Origin: Clostridia bacterium
GTDB taxonomy: Bacteria > Bacillota > Clostridia > Oscillospirales > Acutalibacteraceae
Assembly (NCBI GenBank): GCA_017421045.1
Contig: JAFQMC010000024.1
Coordinates: 1 to 51,166, forward strand
DNA length: 51,166 nucleotides
Reading direction: 5' to 3'
Shown in pieces: positions 7,068 to 16,792 of the stretch (within the stretch, counting starts at the first letter, position 1; each line of letters begins with the position of its first letter). The position numbers and the translations under genes were made by a program. The notes beneath the pieces are model-generated. The model saw only the letters and a list, made by a program, of their open reading frames with translations, had not been told where the DNA came from and ran no database searches.

Positions 7068-10000
7068 ATGAAAAAACTCAGTAAGAAGTCACTGGCACTG
7101 TTGCTTGTGATAATGAGCTTTGTGGGTGTGATAGCAGGCATTTTCCCTGCTGTTGCGGCTGACGGTTATCAGGAAGGCGACGTGATCTACGTTGACTTTT
7201 CTGCAATGCCTCAGTGGACCGGTGAAACTCAGACAGGTGTCGGTGTAGCACAGGCATTGCTGTATGTTAATTTCACAGCAAATACCCGCTACGATTCCGG
7301 TGAAAAAGAAACAGTAAACATCGGAGATGATCCCTCGCGTTTTGATCCGAAGCTTGTAACCGAAAAGGTAAAGGACTATGTATATAAATATGTAGTCACA
7401 TCAGAGGATGCAGGTGCCCAGACCCTGCGCTTCTGGCGTGGAAGTGACACACTTCTGTGGAACCATTCCGTTGAGCTTACATATGCAGATTACGCATCAG
7501 GCAACAATGCTGTATATATCACTGATTATAACTCTCTGGCAGAGGGTAGTGGCTCTATAGGTCATGAGGAATATCTCGACTATGAGCTCGAGGGCGAATT
7601 CAGCATCACAGCCCTGCCGGACTCTGACCCTGTAGTATACGGAGTCAGCCTTTCCTACAAAAAAGCAATCGATGCAGATGTCACATATTCATACGAGATA
7701 TATGTAAACGATGAATTAGTAACAGAAACACAGACTTGCGAGGTAACTCCCGAAAGCATGTATACTCCTCTCAAGGGTATCATCACTGCAAAGTACAGCA
7801 ATGGTACGGTTGCAGCCAGAGCTACAGTCTACGACAGCATTGTTAAGGGCGGAATTGTTTTCTCTGCTGCAGAGGAAAACAACCTCTATGCACATGCTGT
7901 ATCCGACGGTGGTGTGGATCAGGATGCATGGATAAGTGCTGATAAAGTAGGCAGTGATTATTACTTCTTCCTGCCTTCCTCCGTATCTGATACACAGGTT
8001 GAAATTTACAGCACCTACGGTTCTGCTGTGTCTATCGGCGGAGTGACAATCCATCCCGGCGAGATTAAGACTATCGAATATGACCTTAATACTACATACA
8101 GACTCAGCGGTGGCGCAAGCTACAATCTTAAGTTCAGACACTCCGGCGCAGAGGCGGCGCTCTTTGTCAATAACGATGGTTCAATCGACGGCAGCCTGTG
8201 GAACTATCTGACCGCAGATAAGTCCAACGAGGCTTCCGCTTATGCTGCAGTTGTTGATGCAGACGGCACCATCGAGAATACAGATATTAAGAAAATCAAG
8301 GGACGCGGAAACACCACATGGGCAGCAGACAAGAAGCCCTTCAATGTCAACTTCAAATCTGCTGTAACAGTAGGCTCCATGCAGTCCACCAAGAAGTATT
8401 CACTTCTTGCAAACTTCCAGGATGCCGCACTTTCCCGTAACCGTGTACTCTATGATCTGGGTGACGCAGTAGGACTTCCTTATTCCTGCGATTCCCGTTT
8501 TGTAGATTTTTATATGGACGGTGAGTACATCGGTCAGTACCAGATGTGTCAGAAAATCGATCCCGGCAGTGACAACCTTGTGTATGATATGGACGAAGAT
8601 GACTATATCAACGATGACGGCTCACTGAAGGAAGACTTCTCCATGCTTATCGAAGTTCCTTTTGCTGAGGATTTCTATACTTCTACCAACTCCGGTATTG
8701 ATGTAGTTATCAAGAGCCCCGATGTAGAGGGCAACGACAACCTCTATGCAAACGAGGTCAAGGCTTATGCCAGAGAGAAGTTTGACCGGATGTACACAGC
8801 GCTGAAGAATAATTCAGCGGATATGGGTGACTATCTGGATATTGACTCCTTTGCAAAGGCATACCTTATTCAGGAAGTAGGCAAAAACTGGGATACACAC
8901 AGCTGGTATCTCTGTTATATGCCCGATGAAAACGGAACCTATAAGTTCTTTGCATCTCCCGTATGGGATTTCGACAACTCAATCGGTAACGCAAACGGAG
9001 TTCGTTCTGACCTTAACAGCATGGGCGTAACTGACTATACAAAGTATACCGGTTGGTGGTGTAAGTATAAGCAGGGCAGCAACAATATGACCTATATGTG
9101 CACCCAGAATGAGACCATCATGGATGCAGCACGTACAATCTGGTTCAAGAAGTTTGTTCCTGCCATTGAGGTCTTTGCAGGCACAGGCAGTGCAAAAACC
9201 GAGATTCTCTCTCAGGATCTCTATTATGATGCACTCGCCGAAAGTGCTGATATGAACTATATGATCTGGGATCTGCTCACAGATACAAGCTGGGTTGCAG
9301 ACCATTCATCAATCACAAAGGCAACATTTGATTATGACACACTGACATACAAGGTTGATTCTTCAGCAACAAGATATGACCAGTACACCTTCAAGGGTCA
9401 GTTTGATTATATGACCGATTGGCTCACAAGCCGTGCCGCTTGGATGAGCAACGAGTGGAAAGCAGACTATGTTGCGGGCGATCCTGTTCCCGAAGTTCCC
9501 GAGGATAAGCCTCCCTTTGACCCCTCTGTTCAGCCCACTCTGCCTGATAACACAATCTCCGCCTGGGTGTTCAACTCCACAGGCAAGACAATAGGCGAGA
9601 AGCTCACCGAGTACGGCGACAAGAGCGGATACGCAGCAACAACAGGCGACGGTACCTTTGTGGGTTCAGTGAATTCCGATGGTTACAGAGCACTTGAGTG
9701 GTCTGCTGCTGAATACGGTACAGGTGCCGAGGTTGTTCCCATTATGCCTGCAGGTTCAAAGAATCCCTGGGGCTCTGACCCGTACGTTCAGGTTACACTA
9801 TCTACCAAGGGCTACGAGAATATTGCCATTTCTCTTACAAGTGCAGGTTCCAAGAAGTGTCCTGCTTCATGGCAGCTTGCATACAGCACCGATGGTGAGA
9901 CTTTCACCGATATTGAGGGTGCTTCCTATACAATCGCCCTTGATGACAGAAAGACTCCCATCGCTTACTTTGACGGTCTTGCTCTGCCCGGGGCTGTAGC

Positions 10001-10457
10001 CGATAAGGACACAGTCACCCTCAGACTCTATGCAGTATCTGACACAACCGTAAGCGGCGGCACAACAGCGGATGATCCCACCGGCGGTGAGTTTGTCATC
10101 AATAACATCATCATCACAGGCGATGTCAAGACAACCACCTCAGAGCCGACGGTAACTACAACTGCAGAAACCACAACTACAGAATATGTAGAGCCCAGCT
10201 CAACTCAGGCTTCTACATCCGGAGGCGATATCTACATTGTAGGTGATGCTGACGGCAACGAGTTAGTAAATGTCAAGGATGCAACAATAATCCAGAAACA
10301 CGTAGCAGCTCTCGAGGTCAAGGGCTTTAATGCACTTGCAGCTGATGCCAACAGAGACAGCAACCTCAACGTCAAGGATGCAACCGAGATTCAGAGGTTT
10401 ATCGCAGGTCTGCCTGCACACTCTATGATTGGCGAAAAAGTTTCTGAGTGGATTTAA
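7068..10457 (+). CDS. Secreted CotH-kinase-domain protein with C-terminal dockerin
   Basis: This 1129-residue secreted protein has a signal peptide (about 1-31, cut after AVAA). A beta-rich N-terminal part of unclear family follows, then a CotH domain from about 345 to 760. CotH hallmarks are IKGRGNTTW (about 410-418), KKYSLLANFQD, ALSRNRVLYDLG and PVWDFDNSIG (about 631-640). A second beta domain (about 820-1020), a Thr/Glu-rich linker (about 1022-1056) and a type I dockerin close the protein. The dockerin has two Ca-loops, GDADGNELVNVKD and ANRDSNLNVKD, each followed by AT.IQ. B. subtilis CotH phosphorylates spore-coat proteins; here the target and activity are unknown. The dockerin should tether it to a cohesin scaffold outside the cell. 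A TATAAT box lies at 7030-7035, and a terminator follows the gene. Confidence 0.9.
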   Translation: MKKLSKKSLALLLVIMSFVGVIAGIFPAVAADGYQEGDVIYVDFSAMPQWTGETQTGVGVAQALLYVNFTANTRYDSGEKETVNIGDDPSRFDPKLVTEKVKDYVYKYVVTSEDAGAQTLRFWRGSDTLLWNHSVELTYADYASGNNAVYITDYNSLAEGSGSIGHEEYLDYELEGEFSITALPDSDPVVYGVSLSYKKAIDADVTYSYEIYVNDELVTETQTCEVTPESMYTPLKGIITAKYSNGTVAARATVYDSIVKGGIVFSAAEENNLYAHAVSDGGVDQDAWISADKVGSDYYFFLPSSVSDTQVEIYSTYGSAVSIGGVTIHPGEIKTIEYDLNTTYRLSGGASYNLKFRHSGAEAALFVNNDGSIDGSLWNYLTADKSNEASAYAAVVDADGTIENTDIKKIKGRGNTTWAADKKPFNVNFKSAVTVGSMQSTKKYSLLANFQDAALSRNRVLYDLGDAVGLPYSCDSRFVDFYMDGEYIGQYQMCQKIDPGSDNLVYDMDEDDYINDDGSLKEDFSMLIEVPFAEDFYTSTNSGIDVVIKSPDVEGNDNLYANEVKAYAREKFDRMYTALKNNSADMGDYLDIDSFAKAYLIQEVGKNWDTHSWYLCYMPDENGTYKFFASPVWDFDNSIGNANGVRSDLNSMGVTDYTKYTGWWCKYKQGSNNMTYMCTQNETIMDAARTIWFKKFVPAIEVFAGTGSAKTEILSQDLYYDALAESADMNYMIWDLLTDTSWVADHSSITKATFDYDTLTYKVDSSATRYDQYTFKGQFDYMTDWLTSRAAWMSNEWKADYVAGDPVPEVPEDKPPFDPSVQPTLPDNTISAWVFNSTGKTIGEKLTEYGDKSGYAATTGDGTFVGSVNSDGYRALEWSAAEYGTGAEVVPIMPAGSKNPWGSDPYVQVTLSTKGYENIAISLTSAGSKKCPASWQLAYSTDGETFTDIEGASYTIALDDRKTPIAYFDGLALPGAVADKDTVTLRLYAVSDTTVSGGTTADDPTGGEFVINNIIITGDVKTTTSEPTVTTTAETTTTEYVEPSSTQASTSGGDIYIVGDADGNELVNVKDATIIQKHVAALEVKGFNALAADANRDSNLNVKDATEIQRFIAGLPAHSMIGEKVSEWI

Positions 10458-10478
10458 TATTCAGAATTAATCATAATT

Positions 10479-10515
10479 GGCTGTGGCAGGATTTATCTCC
10501 TGTCACGGCCTTTTT
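10479..10515 (+). terminator. Terminator of the CotH-dockerin gene
   Basis: A 13 bp stem with two G-T pairs (10479-10491 with 10498-10510) is followed by five T. Confidence 0.9.
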
Positions 10516-10531
10516 GTTTTGCAAAACAATA

Positions 10532-10559
10532 TTGCACGGAGCGGTTTTTAGTGTATAAT
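10532..10559 (+). promoter_or_regulatory. Promoter of the MATE gene
   Basis: TTGCAC at 10532-10537, a 16 nt spacer and TATAAT at 10554-10559, about 50 nt before the start codon. Confidence 0.65.
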
Positions 10560-10612
10560 TAATTGTAGAATTATGTTCGCGAAGAGCATATATATTTTTT
10601 CGTGAGGTAATT

Positions 10613-12007
10613 ATGCAACGAGAGAAGAAAAAGTTTATAGATAAAGGTTTGTTGTTTGCTATATTTACTCTGGCATGGCCTACCATGCTTGAGGAACTTA
10701 TGCAGACCGCAGTTCAGTATATAGACACCGCCATGGTAGGTTCACTTGGCACTGATGCCGTGGCGGCAGTAGGTTCAACCACAACGGTGAACTGGGTTAT
10801 TATTACGACTCTGTCGGCACTGGGAATAGGCTTTCTTTCCTTTATTTCCAGAAGTCTCGGAGCAGGAAACAGCGAGCTTGCACGCAAGGCATCAGCTCAG
10901 GCTGTAACGGCGGTAATAGTGTCGGGTGTGTTGTTTACGGTGCTCACGGTTTCTCTCAGCTCTTACATTCCGATTTGGATGCAGGTGGACGTACATATTC
11001 AGGATATGGCGGCAAGGTACTTTCTCATCCTTTATTCGCCGATGCTTCCCAGAGCGGCAACCATAATATTCGGTACCGTGCTTCGTTCTGCAGGTGATAG
11101 CAAGACCCCTATGCGTGTTGGTGTTCTTATGAATATCATAAATGTTATTCTGAACTTCTTTCTCATTTATCCCACGCGGACAGTACAGATTCTTTCAAAG
11201 GAATTTTCACTTTTCGGTGCAGGATTTGGTATCGAGGGAGCGGCACTTGCAAGTGCTGTGGCGTTCACAGTAGGCGGTGTTTATATGACAGTGGCAATAT
11301 GGCGCCATCCCGTGATTTCTCCCAAGGGCTACAGCCTGAAACCTGATTTTCAGATTCTTGCTCCATGTATGAAGGTGGCAACTCCCAATATGCTGCAGCG
11401 GTTCACAACCTCTTTGGGATATGTGGCATTCGCCTCTATGATTAATTCTTTAGGAGAAATATCAACCGCGGCTCATACTATTGCAAATACTGTGGAATCC
11501 GCATTCTATATTCCCGGCTACGGTATGCAGGCAGCAGCGGCAACCCTTGCAGGCAATGCCATAGGTGCCAAGGACCAAAGACGTCTCAAGTCCCTTGCAA
11601 GGCTGATTATATCTATTGAGGCATCTCTGATGATAGTATCGGGAACACTTCTGTTTGTCTTTGCACCGTGGATGATGAGTCTCTTTACTTTCGATGCACA
11701 GGTTATCGTCCTTGGAGCCACAGTGCTCAGAATGGTTGCAGTTTCGGAACCATTCTACGGAGTATCTATTGTGATAGAAGGTATGCTTCAGGGAGTGGGC
11801 AAGACAATGGTTCCTTTCGTATTCAACATAATCGGAATGTGGGGAATACGGATTATCGGTACCTTTATCTGCATAAGATTTTTTGATATGGGACTTGTGT
11901 CTGCATGGGCATGTATGATAGTTCACAATCTGATGCTGTTTGCATCTTTTCTGGTATACTGGCTAAAAGGCAGATGGAATCCTCTCAAAAAGGATGCAGT
12001 TTCATAG
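10613..12007 (+). CDS. MATE family multidrug/toxin efflux transporter
   Basis: The product has 464 residues and about 12 membrane helices in two similar halves. Family features are the N-terminal TLAWPTMLEELMQTAVQYID helix, GTDAVAAVGS, and GAGNSELARK after helix 2, with AGNAIGAKDQRRLK as the matching loop of the second half. MATE proteins expel cationic drugs and metabolites using Na+ or H+. It has its own promoter and a GTGAGGTA ribosome site. Substrate and coupling ion cannot be read from the sequence. Confidence 0.93.
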   Translation: MQREKKKFIDKGLLFAIFTLAWPTMLEELMQTAVQYIDTAMVGSLGTDAVAAVGSTTTVNWVIITTLSALGIGFLSFISRSLGAGNSELARKASAQAVTAVIVSGVLFTVLTVSLSSYIPIWMQVDVHIQDMAARYFLILYSPMLPRAATIIFGTVLRSAGDSKTPMRVGVLMNIINVILNFFLIYPTRTVQILSKEFSLFGAGFGIEGAALASAVAFTVGGVYMTVAIWRHPVISPKGYSLKPDFQILAPCMKVATPNMLQRFTTSLGYVAFASMINSLGEISTAAHTIANTVESAFYIPGYGMQAAAATLAGNAIGAKDQRRLKSLARLIISIEASLMIVSGTLLFVFAPWMMSLFTFDAQVIVLGATVLRMVAVSEPFYGVSIVIEGMLQGVGKTMVPFVFNIIGMWGIRIIGTFICIRFFDMGLVSAWACMIVHNLMLFASFLVYWLKGRWNPLKKDAVS

Positions 12008-12012
12008 AATTA

Positions 12013-12041
12013 TTGCATAAATTGACAATATATGATATAAT
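12013..12041 (+). promoter_or_regulatory. Promoter of the pyrophosphatase gene
   Basis: TTGCAT at 12013-12018, a 17 nt spacer and TATAAT at 12036-12041. A TTGACA at 12022-12027 is better as a box but sits only 8 nt from the -10. Confidence 0.65.
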
Positions 12042-12069
12042 AACAAGAATAATATGAAGGAGGGTTAAT

Positions 12070-12600
12070 ATGGCAAATATATGGCATGACATTACTGCAA
12101 AAAGAATAAAACCCGATGATTTTATCTGTGTTATTGAAATATCAAAAGGCAGTAAAACCAAGTACGAGCTTGACAAGGAAACAGGCTGTATAATGCTTGA
12201 CAGAATACTCTATACTTCCACTCAGTATCCTGCCAACTACGGATTTATTCCCAAGACCTACGGCGAGGACGAGGATCCGCTGGACGTTCTTCTGCTTTGT
12301 ACCGAACCTCTGGCACCTATGACTCTGGTCCGTGCTTACCCCATAGGAGTTATTTCAATGGTAGATAACGACAGAAGCGACGACAAAATTATCGCGGTTC
12401 CCTTTGGAGATCCAAGCTACAACCAGTACACCGATATGTCAGAGCTTCCCTCTCATATATTTGATGAGATGAAGCATTTCTTCCAGGTTTACAAGAGTCT
12501 TGAGAACAAGAACACCGCCGTAAACGATGTGAGAGGCAGAGAGACTGCTCTGGAAATCATCCGCAAAGCAAGAGCGGATTACAAAGAAATTTTTGGCTGA
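12070..12600 (+). CDS. ppa: Inorganic pyrophosphatase (family I)
   Basis: The product has 176 residues, the normal size for the soluble family I enzyme that hydrolyses pyrophosphate to phosphate in the cytoplasm and pulls biosynthetic reactions forward. The signature region is DEDPLDVLLL, carrying the metal-binding Asp residues, preceded by YPANYGFIPKTYG and the substrate-binding KYELD stretch. DNDRSDDKIIAVP is the second conserved block. A strong GAAGGAGG ribosome site lies 6-8 nt upstream. Transcription probably continues into the DUF308 gene 45 bp downstream, as no terminator is visible. Confidence 0.95.
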   Translation: MANIWHDITAKRIKPDDFICVIEISKGSKTKYELDKETGCIMLDRILYTSTQYPANYGFIPKTYGEDEDPLDVLLLCTEPLAPMTLVRAYPIGVISMVDNDRSDDKIIAVPFGDPSYNQYTDMSELPSHIFDEMKHFFQVYKSLENKNTAVNDVRGRETALEIIRKARADYKEIFG

Positions 12601-12645
12601 TACAGCTTCAGTTTGAAATAATTATAGCAGAAAGAGGTTAAGATT

Positions 12646-13188
12646 ATGAAAGCATTCAACTGTATCTTAGGTGTGTTCGCCATTCTGGGCGCAACATACT
12701 GCATCTTTTTCCCGGGTGTTTCCTTCCTGAGCACAGGTTGGATTGTTACCGTTCTGTTGGGCGCATGGGGTGTATGTGCTATCTTTGATTATTTTTCAAA
12801 TCGCAAGAAGAAAGAAATGTCAAAGACTGAGCCTGTACTCGGTGTGTTAGGTCTTATCTGCGGAATCTGTGCTGCGGTAGTATCTATACTTGCAATGATC
12901 AAGGTAGAGCTCAGAGCAGTTATTGACATCACTATGCTCTATATGTTCTGCGGATGGCTTATCCTCAGCGGAATAGAGTCCATTGTTATGGCTGTAAAAG
13001 CAAAGCACGCATCCGAGTCAAAAATGTGGGTGTGGTCACTGATATGGGGTATCATCACCATCGTCGGTGCCCTGTTTGGCTGTGTTCACCTTTTGTTTAT
13101 GGCTAAGATAATCGGTCTGATGATAGGTGCTCTGCTTATTATGTACGGTGTGCGTCTCATTTCCTCTGTGTTCGAGAACAACGACTAA
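12646..13188 (+). CDS. DUF308/HdeD-like membrane protein
   Basis: The product has 180 residues and six predicted helices in three hairpins, ending with a short charged tail. The repeated two-helix units with FxxGW and GIxxI motifs and the overall size fit the HdeD/DUF308 family, known in E. coli for acid-stress tolerance but of unknown mechanism. It sits 45 bp after ppa and 18 bp before the ABC exporter pair, so it probably belongs to the exporter operon. A second protein of the same family lies just beyond that pair on the opposite strand (16793-17410). Confidence 0.75.
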   Translation: MKAFNCILGVFAILGATYCIFFPGVSFLSTGWIVTVLLGAWGVCAIFDYFSNRKKKEMSKTEPVLGVLGLICGICAAVVSILAMIKVELRAVIDITMLYMFCGWLILSGIESIVMAVKAKHASESKMWVWSLIWGIITIVGALFGCVHLLFMAKIIGLMIGALLIMYGVRLISSVFENND

Positions 13189-13206
13189 TCACAAGGAGAA
13201 TTCATA

Positions 13207-14943
13207 ATGAAATGTGTAATTAAGGAACTGGGAAGATTCAAAAAAGATCTTTTCATCATTGTTCTGACAGTTATCGGAACAACACTTTGCACTCTGGGGT
13301 TGCCCTCGCTTATGAGTATCCTCATTGACAGAGCTATTCCCGAGAAAAATATGCTTCTGGTGTTTGAGATTTTCGGTATAATGCTTGTGCTGGTTGCAGT
13401 GGGTATTCTCTGCGGTATCATCACCAGCCAGTCCTCGGCGAAGGTCTCCATGGGTGTGGGCAGAAATCTCAGAACCAAAGTTTTCACCAAGGTTCAGTAT
13501 TTCTCACAGACAGAGATTGATCGTTTTTCAACATCATCTCTTATTACAAGAACCAACAACGACATCAACCAGGTTCAGAACTTCCTGAACCAGTGTCTGC
13601 GAATTGCTATCCAGGCGCCTGTAATGTGTATCTGCGGTATTATTCTTGCTATCAAGAGCAGTCCCAGCCTCTCAGGTGTTCTGGTAATTTCCATTCCCAT
13701 AATGGCAATCATCCTGACAATCATCGGCAAGCTTGCAATTCCTCTTTCTCAGAGTATTCAGGCAAAGATTGACCGCATCAATCTTGTTATGAGAGAGAAG
13801 CTCACAGGTGTTCGTGTTATCCGTGCATTCGGAACATCTGAGTTTGAGAGCAATAAGTTTGACGCTATCAACAAGGACTACAGCAAGACAAATAAGAAGC
13901 TTCAGCGTACAACAAACTCTGTGCTTCCCTTGCTTACAATCATCCTCTCTCTTACTGCAGCTTTGGTTATGCTTATGGCAGCGAATCAGTTCGTTAATAA
14001 GGGTGTTGACTATACCGTAGGCGAGGTTATGGCTATCATCCAGTATGTTATGCAGATTATGATGGCTGTAATCATGCTGACACTGGTATTCCTGCTTCTG
14101 CCCAGAGCTGCTACATCTGCTGCTCGTGCACAGGAAGTTCTCAACACCGAGCCTGTAATCGCAAACAAGGCAGAGACAAAGGACAACACAAAGCAGAAGG
14201 GCTATCTCACCTTCAAGAATGTGTCCTTTACATATCCCGGTGGAGATGTTCCTGCCATCAAGGATCTGTCCTTTGAGGCAAAGCCCGGCGAGACCACTGC
14301 CATCATCGGCGGTACCGGTATGGGTAAATCCACAATTGTCAACCTGATTCCCAGACTCTACGATGTCACAGAGGGTCAGGTGCTTGTAGACGGTGTGGAT
14401 GTCCGCGATTACGACACCGAGGTACTCCGCAACAAAATCGGCTTCGTTCCTCAGAAGGCAGTTCTCTTTAGCGGTACCATCGACAGCAACATAGCTTTCG
14501 GCGACGAGAACGCCGACGAGGACAGAATCGAAGAGGCAGTTAAGATTGCCCAGTCCTACGACTTCATTATGAAGAAGGAAGAGGGCTTCGACTCTCCCAT
14601 TTCTCAGGGAGGCACCAACGTCTCCGGCGGACAGCGTCAGCGTCTGGCCATTGCCCGTGCTGTTGTTCGCAAGCCTGAGATCTATGTATTTGATGATAGC
14701 TTCTCTGCTCTCGACTTCAAGACCGACAAGGCACTGCGTGCAGCTCTGTCTGAAGAAACCGACAACGCTACCGTTGTTATTGTTGCCCAGCGTATCAGCA
14801 CCATTATGGATGCAGACCGCATCATCGTAGTGGAAAAGGGCGAAGTTGTGGGTATGGGTACTCACGACGAACTGCTTAAATCCTGTGATGTATATCAGGA
14901 GATTGTAAGTTCACAGATGAGCGAGGAGGAACAGAACAGATGA
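13207..14943 (+). CDS. ABC exporter half-transporter, degenerate-site subunit
   Basis: The product has 578 residues: six membrane helices (about 15-300) and a nucleotide-binding domain (about 335-570). The Walker A is GGTGMGKST (about 368), the signature VSGGQ (about 472) and the Walker B IYVFDD (about 490), where the usual catalytic Glu is Asp. The switch His is replaced by Gln in IVAQRIS. These changes mark the degenerate half of heterodimeric exporters of the TM287/288 or LmrCD type. Its partner starts within its stop codon (ATGA overlap at 14940). The substrate is unknown; multidrug or lipid-like export is typical. Confidence 0.92.
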   Translation: MKCVIKELGRFKKDLFIIVLTVIGTTLCTLGLPSLMSILIDRAIPEKNMLLVFEIFGIMLVLVAVGILCGIITSQSSAKVSMGVGRNLRTKVFTKVQYFSQTEIDRFSTSSLITRTNNDINQVQNFLNQCLRIAIQAPVMCICGIILAIKSSPSLSGVLVISIPIMAIILTIIGKLAIPLSQSIQAKIDRINLVMREKLTGVRVIRAFGTSEFESNKFDAINKDYSKTNKKLQRTTNSVLPLLTIILSLTAALVMLMAANQFVNKGVDYTVGEVMAIIQYVMQIMMAVIMLTLVFLLLPRAATSAARAQEVLNTEPVIANKAETKDNTKQKGYLTFKNVSFTYPGGDVPAIKDLSFEAKPGETTAIIGGTGMGKSTIVNLIPRLYDVTEGQVLVDGVDVRDYDTEVLRNKIGFVPQKAVLFSGTIDSNIAFGDENADEDRIEEAVKIAQSYDFIMKKEEGFDSPISQGGTNVSGGQRQRLAIARAVVRKPEIYVFDDSFSALDFKTDKALRAALSEETDNATVVIVAQRISTIMDADRIIVVEKGEVVGMGTHDELLKSCDVYQEIVSSQMSEEEQNR

Positions 14944-16721
14944 AAAACAAAAAGACTTCCTCCGGAAATATGAAAGCTTACAAGAGACTGTTTTCATACA
15001 CAAAACCCTACAGAGGCAGACTGATAATCGCTATTCTGTGCGTACTGCTTGCTACAGTTGCCTATTCACTGGCACCTCTGTTTATGGGTAACGCTACCAA
15101 CGCACTGGCCGATATCTTTACAGGCCAGAACAAGGGTGTTGCAGGCGAGACCTTTATTAAGTTCCTGATTATGATGGGTGCCGCCTATGGACTCAATGCA
15201 TTGTTCTCCTATGTGGGAACATGGCTGATTGTGTCCGTGACCGAGCACACAATTTTTGATTTGAGAAAGAGCATCGAGAGCAAACTTTCCCGTCTCCCTC
15301 TCAACTACTACGACACCAACGCATACGGCGATATCCTCAGTCGTGTTACAAACGACGTTGATACAGTTTCCAACTCCCTCCAGCAGAGCATTTATCAGGT
15401 GCTCAACGCTGTATTTACCATCGTCATTGTTGTTTCAATGATGATAAGCATCAGTGGCTTGCTTGCTATCATCGGACTCTGCGTAGTTCCCGTGGCTCTT
15501 TACATTGCTTCCAAGATTGCAAAGAAGTCTCGGCAGAAGTTTGACACACAGCAGAAAAAGACCGGTGAGCTCAACGGCTTTGTTGAGGAGTACTACGGCG
15601 GCCACAACGTTGTCACCGTATTCGGCAAGGAAGAAGAGGTTATCAGCAAGTTTGAGACCACCAACGAGGAGCTTCACGATGCTTCCCGTGAGGGTCAGTT
15701 CCTTGCAGGTACACTGACACCTCTGATGCAGAATATGACTAACCTGGGCTATGCACTCGTGTGCTTTGCAGGTGCACTGCTTGCAATTATGGGCGGCCTG
15801 TCAATCGGTATGATTCAGTCATTCACCCAGTATCTGAGACAGTTCTCTCAGCCTCTGACACAGGTTATGCAGATTACAAACATCATCCAGTCCACAGGCT
15901 CCGCATCTGCACGAATCTTCGAATTCCTCGATGAGGAAGAGGAAATCCCCGATACAGAGAACGACAAGTTCCCCGAGAAACTTCGCGGTGAGGTTCAGTT
16001 TGACCACATCCGTTTCGGTTATCTGCCTCACAGAACTCTCATTCACGACCTTGATATCACTATCGGTGCAGGCGAGAAAACCGCAATCGTCGGTCCTACG
16101 GGCGCAGGTAAGAGCACACTCGTAAACCTCATCATGAGATTCTACGATGTCCGCGGCGGTGCTATCCGCATCGACGGCGTTGATATCCGTGATATGAAGC
16201 GTAGCCGTCTGAGAGAAATCTTCGGTATGGTGCTTCAGGATACATGGCTTTACAACGGTACAATCATGGAGAATATCCGTTACGGTAACCTGACCGCAAC
16301 TGACGAAGAGGTTATCGAAGCTGCCAAGAAAGCACGTGCAGATGCCTTCATCCGCACATTGCCCGGTGGCTATAACTTCGTGCTTCAGGAGGGTGCATCC
16401 AACATCGCACAGGGTCAGCGCCAGCTGATTACCATTGCAAGAGCAATGCTTTCCGATCCTCCCATTTTCATTCTGGACGAGGCTACATCTTCTGTTGATA
16501 CACGTACAGAGGTTCTCATCCAGACTGCAATGGCAGAGATGATGAAGGGCAGAACATCCTTCGTTATTGCTCACAGACTGTCTACCATCAAGGATTCCGA
16601 CAACATCCTGTATATGCAGGACGGCGACATTCTTGAGGTTGGCAACCACGAGTCACTGATGGCAAAAGACGGACTCTACGCAAAGCTTTACAACAGCCAG
16701 TTTGCTGATAACAACGGCTGA
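14940..16721 (+). CDS. ABC exporter half-transporter, catalytic subunit
   Basis: The product has 593 residues, with six helices (about 25-320) and a nucleotide-binding domain. The Walker A is GPTGAGKST (about 384), the Walker B IFILDE keeps the catalytic Glu (about 512), and the switch His is present in VIAHRLST. Its signature is IAQGQ rather than LSGGQ. The consensus ATP site would combine this Walker A/B with the partner's SGGQ. It overlaps the upstream half by 4 nt, which supports coupled translation and heterodimer assembly. A bidirectional terminator follows. Confidence 0.93.
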   Translation: MKNKKTSSGNMKAYKRLFSYTKPYRGRLIIAILCVLLATVAYSLAPLFMGNATNALADIFTGQNKGVAGETFIKFLIMMGAAYGLNALFSYVGTWLIVSVTEHTIFDLRKSIESKLSRLPLNYYDTNAYGDILSRVTNDVDTVSNSLQQSIYQVLNAVFTIVIVVSMMISISGLLAIIGLCVVPVALYIASKIAKKSRQKFDTQQKKTGELNGFVEEYYGGHNVVTVFGKEEEVISKFETTNEELHDASREGQFLAGTLTPLMQNMTNLGYALVCFAGALLAIMGGLSIGMIQSFTQYLRQFSQPLTQVMQITNIIQSTGSASARIFEFLDEEEEIPDTENDKFPEKLRGEVQFDHIRFGYLPHRTLIHDLDITIGAGEKTAIVGPTGAGKSTLVNLIMRFYDVRGGAIRIDGVDIRDMKRSRLREIFGMVLQDTWLYNGTIMENIRYGNLTATDEEVIEAAKKARADAFIRTLPGGYNFVLQEGASNIAQGQRQLITIARAMLSDPPIFILDEATSSVDTRTEVLIQTAMAEMMKGRTSFVIAHRLSTIKDSDNILYMQDGDILEVGNHESLMAKDGLYAKLYNSQFADNNG

Positions 16722-16733
16722 TAATAAAAAACT

Positions 16734-16767
16734 AAGCCTGCTTCGGTTTGAGCCGAAGCAGGCTTTT
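16734..16767. terminator. Bidirectional terminator between the ABC operon and the convergent DUF308 gene
   Basis: AAGCCTGCTTCGG and CCGAAGCAGGCTT form a perfect 13 bp stem with a six-base loop. TTTT follows on the plus strand and a TTTTTTATT run on the minus strand. Confidence 0.9.
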
Positions 16768-16792
16768 CGTTTGGTTTTGATTTTGTTGAGGA

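Noticed and set aside
12022-12027. TTGACA box upstream of ppa
   Set aside because: It is only 8 nt from the TATAAT; TTGCAT at 12013-12018 has the right spacing.
13672-14865. A 397-codon open frame on the minus strand inside the first ABC gene
   Set aside because: It is antisense to a clear ABC exporter; its composition (many Cys, Asn, Leu) is the mirror of the sense codon bias. The 276-codon frame at 15819-16649 is the same effect.
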